DNA of 64,000 nt from Sympetrum striolatum (lineage: Eukaryota > Arthropoda > Insecta > Odonata > Libellulidae). A program made the translations under genes and the position numbers. The notes under the pieces were generated by a model. It saw only the letters and a list, made by a program, of their open reading frames with translations, was not told where the DNA came from and did no database searches. Positions 60,681 to 64,000 of this stretch are shown here, piece by piece. The DNA lies in NCBI GenBank assembly GCA_947579665.1, contig CANPUZ010000050.1:930001-994000 (forward strand). Direction: 5' to 3'. The first letter of the stretch is position 1; the number at the start of each line of letters is the position of its first letter.

Positions 60681-61478
60681 CCCGTGGAAGGCACACCTCC
60701 TTCCAGCACTTTAGGAAGGCACACTAGTGCGAATTAGGCTTTTCCAACTTTGAACCCTTATAACTTTTTTGTTTATTTAGATACAGTAAAAATTGCAGCG
60801 CATTTTAGACGCGCAATTTAATTGTGCTCTTAGATTTATCATTAATTTTTTAACAAAATTTTATTTTGTTAATGAAATTTTGCAATTTGTAAGTCGCCGT
60901 TTTCAAAAATCTTTTTTTTTATTTTTACATAACTTTTATAAATAATCTTCCTAACTGCTGAAAGTTATGGAAATTCTTAGCTAAAGAGTTATTGTTTTGA
61001 ATAATTCAAGTCATTATTTAATTAAACAATAAAAGTTCTTGGTACTTAATCGATATTTGTTCATTTTCAGAAACCGAATTACTGCATGTTCAGACAGCTT
61101 TTAAAAATATTTATTATTTACCAATTAAACAATGACTTGAATTATTCAAAACTATAACTATATAAATAACTCTTTAGCTAAGAATTTCAATAACTTTCAG
61201 CAGTTAGGAAGATTGTTTATAAAAGTTATGTAAAAATAAAAAAAGTGATTTTTGGAAAACGGCGACTTACAAATTGCAAAATTTCATAAACAAAATAAAA
61301 TTTTGTTAAAAAATTAATGATACATCTAAAAGCACAATTAAATTGCGCGTCTAAAATGCGGTGCAATTTTTACTGAATCTAAATAAACAAAAAAGTTATA
61401 CGCGTTCAAAGTTGGAAAAGCCAAATTCGCACTAGTGTGCCTTCCTAAAGTGCTGGAAGGTGGTGTGCCTTCCACGGG
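60681..61478. mobile_element. piggyBac-type MITE with long inverted repeats (798 bp), unit C only
   Basis: Ends CCCGTGGAAGGCACACC and its complement, flanked on both sides by TTAA (60677-60680 and 61479-61482). The two arms, about 340 bp each, are near-perfect inverted copies around a central region near 61030-61140. Unit B has a single TTAA at the matching site near 45165. TTAA duplications and CCC ends are characteristic of the piggyBac superfamily. No transposase is encoded, so it is non-autonomous. Confidence 0.88.
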
Positions 61479-61853
61479 TTAATAATAGAAATCACGTAAC
61501 AGCTATATTTGCAATTTTTCGAATTTTTATTGATCTTGAAGCATTCAAACAAATTAAACATTTAAGCAAGATTTTAAATTGTTAGAATCAATATAGCATT
61601 CGCATAGTTGCAATATTTACCTAAGAATATTTTGGTTTCGAACTTTCCGACTTACAAGTTAGTTTTCTGTTTTTGGTATGTGAATTCTAAAATCCCTATT
61701 GAACGCCTTCACTACCCCACCCCTCCAACATTTCATCTCTTCTATTACTTAGTTAATTTGATCACTGATTTTCGTCTAACAAGGCCTTCGACGGGTGACC
61801 GCCTGAGGGAATATGGGAATACCCTTTTGGGAAGGGAGATGAGAGGTGAGGTA

Positions 61854-62385
61854 TTTTTTTTTTAGGTAAGTAAGTAATTTATTATTTATATGTGGACATA
61901 CAATGTCAGTAACAAAGTCATTCAGGTATATCAGAAAAATAATTGAACAAAAAATTTGCACTTGAAGGTATTGGTTTCCCTTCTGGTCCTCCTGAGCCAA
62001 TAATTGGCTCATCAGGAGGTGCACAAAATAACAGACAAACAAGATTGCAGATAGAAATATAGAATACTAAATAATTACAGAAATATAACTTACTTCTAAA
62101 AACTTTAGGAATACTCAGCCATACGTTTTACTCAAAACAACACATTATATCTATATACACATCTTATCCAAAGTAGATTATAAAACAGTAACTTATAAGT
62201 TATATTGATTCATTGTGTAGTAGGAAGTTTTTCATACTATTTTTAACGTCTCTTAATGATGTTAAATACAACAGATGTGCTGGCAATTTATTAAAGATAT
62301 TCGGTACACACTGTTTAACCTATGAGCACCTTAATTATTATAGTTCTTAGGAACATCATAATTTATGGGGGAACATCATAGGTAT
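61854..62385 (-). mobile_element. Second LINE 3' remnant, unit C copy
   Basis: Duplicate of 45548-46075, with the same NKLP ending, hairpin and T run at 61854-61863. Confidence 0.6.
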
Positions 62386-62390
62386 GGGGG

Positions 62391-62741
62391 AAGCTGTTTT
62401 AGTTTGTAGGAAAACACTTTTCCGCGGGAAAATTCAAAACTTCTATTGTCTCTAGTTCATCCAACCGTCGTCCTTTCTTCTCCTGGTGAAGACGTGCGGG
62501 GACAAAGCTGCTCTTACGTCCCGATCCAGGGGAGATGAAGGGCGAAAGCAGAGGCGGGGGGGTATTGTTTCCGGCGGAGGCAAGCTCGATGTTCCGCGGC
62601 CAGATCGCGGCCGCTTTGACCAACGTATCTGGCATCGCAGTCGTGACAGGAGAGGAGGTAGACGCCGCTGGTGGTCGCAGGATCCCTGTGGTACTTCAGA
62701 TGTCGTCGGAAAACTCAAAAAGTCTTAACTTGGCTCCATTT
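62391..62741. other. GC-rich block downstream of LRR copy C
   Basis: Duplicate of 46080-46430 with a few substitutions. No counterpart next to copy A, because the duplicated sequence stops at 28915. Confidence 0.3.
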
Positions 62742-63116
62742 TCAATATATTTATTTATTTACATTTTGGTGGAAAAAGGATGGATGAAGACAAGGAAGTG
62801 AAAACATGAGTCATTGATTACCTTGAAAAGGAGTTGGCGGTGAGTTTCTATCGGATGGATAGTAAACATCCAGCGCGGTATTAAAAGTGCATCCAGGTAA
62901 ATGGGAGCTTTGTTGGAAATTAGTACTTATAGACGCAATAAATCTATATAAATATTTATTCGAATTAAAATATTTTTTTAATTCAGAGACAATACTTTTG
63001 GTACAAGCTTCGTAAGATAACACAGGTAACGCACCTGGGAAGTGCAATTATGGGGGATAAGTGATAGGATTTGATCAGAAAAAGATTTGACAGCTTTATT
63101 TATGTTAATTACGGCA

Positions 63117-63237
63117 TTATTTGGTTTCGATAACATCCATATCATCTGCCAAATAACAAAACCCCATCAATGGAAGGAGATGATGCATCCAAGTTTCCGT
63201 AGCAACCACCAACTTTCCATTCACACTTTCCGGATAC
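63117..63237 (-). CDS. Copy C exon 4 (LRRCT end, stop)
   Basis: 121 bp, acceptor TTCTCAG, TAA at 63117-63119. Confidence 0.75.
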
Positions 63238-64000
63238 CTGAGAATAACAGCATTCGTGTCAGTAATGAAAAGTATGTTGTAAATGCAGTTGATGAATTAG
63301 ATGGAGAGCTTAAATTTACATAATGATATACACATAAAATCATAACCAGTTCCTCAATCAAGCGTATCTATAAAATCAAAGGATTCTATTAGAAACGTCG
63401 AACCTACATTTAAGAATGTCATATGTTAAAATATATGCACTACCTGCATGTTAAATTGGTGGCGTCTATCCTCGCTTGCAGTACCCAGTCTTTCCTTTTA
63501 GTTCGCCACAGTTCGCTCAAGAGAACAACATCCTCCTCCACCATACGAAGAAAAGGAAGAACTCTGCATCCACATTCAAAAGGATTGTATCCCAATAGAA
63601 TAGTGGCATGGCTATACTTGTGTTTGTCGCATTTTGTGGTAATGTTCCGGACCAACTGAAAGAAAACGAGTTTGTTTCTAATTTTAAGTGGTAGTTTTCT
63701 ACAACTATTTATCTGGCTCCCTTTCCGTCTGTGAATTTCATCTCTGCATATTATCACTCAGTGGAATCATATAAAGTAACTCACACGCCTTTTCAATGTG
63801 CTAATGATTTGTGATGATAGCAATATGGTCGAAAATTGATAAGTTTGATTTCGAGGTGAATACACATCTTTTTGTCATAATCTTTATGTCAGATCCGAAT
63901 ATTAACCCAGTTGATGAATTCCGGTTATTTTTCAAACTTAAGAAAGCAAGTTAAATATTCTAATCATAAAGTTAATATTTTGTATACTTCATCAGGCTAT
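63117..64000 (-). CDS. LRR gene copy C, 3' part only (runs off the window)
   Basis: Exon 4 (63237-63117) and exon 3 (63655-63444) are complete, with the same splice sites and lengths as copy B. One clear replacement is seen in exon 3 (KRKDW for KRLDW). AATAAA is at 63095-63100. By homology exon 2 would begin about 1.1 kb beyond exon 3, outside the window, so the state of the gene is unknown. Confidence 0.75.
63444..63655 (-). CDS. Copy C exon 3 (LRRCT first part)
   Basis: 212 bp, acceptor TTTCAG, donor CAG|GTAGTG; encodes NPFECGC and ends NLTC. Confidence 0.8.

Larger units (their letters stand above)
28915..64000. repeat. Tandem segmental duplication, at least three LRR-gene units
   Basis: Homology between units starts abruptly at about 28915 (copy A) and 46695 (copy B), at a shared stretch containing CACAGGTAACGCACCTGGG. 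Upstream spacers match from 37187 and 52694 onward, a period of about 15.5 kb. Gene-to-gene distances are larger (about 17.8 and 16.3 kb) because unit A gained a MITE doublet and unit C gained an inverted-repeat element. Identity looks about 98% in coding sequence. Left of 28915 the sequence is not part of the array; the right end is outside the window. Confidence 0.9.

Overview
This is eukaryotic nuclear DNA, most likely from an arthropod (probably an insect). It is AT-rich, protein genes are split by GT-AG introns, and it is full of Helitron-like elements, MITEs, decayed non-LTR retrotransposons and minisatellites. I see no bacterial operon, no rRNA gene and no convincing tRNA gene. The species cannot be fixed from the window.

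Left part, about 1-28,900: a gene-poor mosaic of mobile elements. A Helitron-like family recurs at least a dozen times in both orientations. It has a TC 5' end, a short hairpin followed by CTAG at the 3' end, and an internal pol-III B-box-like GGTTCGAA motif. A second family (here called the ACTTTCTCC MITE) occurs as single and double copies. Several minisatellites lie between them, including a strictly 31-bp-spaced array of a 16-bp palindrome at 9,952-10,060. I find no gene here that I trust; one open frame at 11,572-12,036 is noted.

Right part, 28,915-64,000: a recent tandem segmental duplication. The unit is about 15-18 kb: a four-exon leucine-rich-repeat (LRR) gene on the minus strand plus about 9.5-10 kb of upstream spacer. 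Three copies are visible. Copy A (29,025-35,083) carries an in-frame nonsense codon and a 2.1-kb MITE doublet inserted about 11 bp before its start codon, inside the splice acceptor's pyrimidine tract, so it looks like a pseudogene. Copy B (46,806-52,678) is intact and predicts a 939-residue secreted protein with a signal peptide, an LRRNT-like cysteine cluster, about 25 LRRs and a complete LRRCT, ending at a stop codon with AATAAA just downstream. It resembles a Toll ectodomain, but no transmembrane segment or TIR domain follows. Copy C is cut by the window end (exons 3 and 4 only).

A and B differ by roughly 2% across most of exon 1 (hand count), yet contain short blocks where every residue changes, next to the signal peptide and on predicted LRR beta strands. 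This suggests patchwork exchange between paralogues of a diversifying recognition family. The spacers of units B and C share two truncated CR1-like LINE remnants, a Helitron scrap and two GC-rich blocks. Unit C alone carries a 798-bp TTAA-flanked inverted-repeat element.
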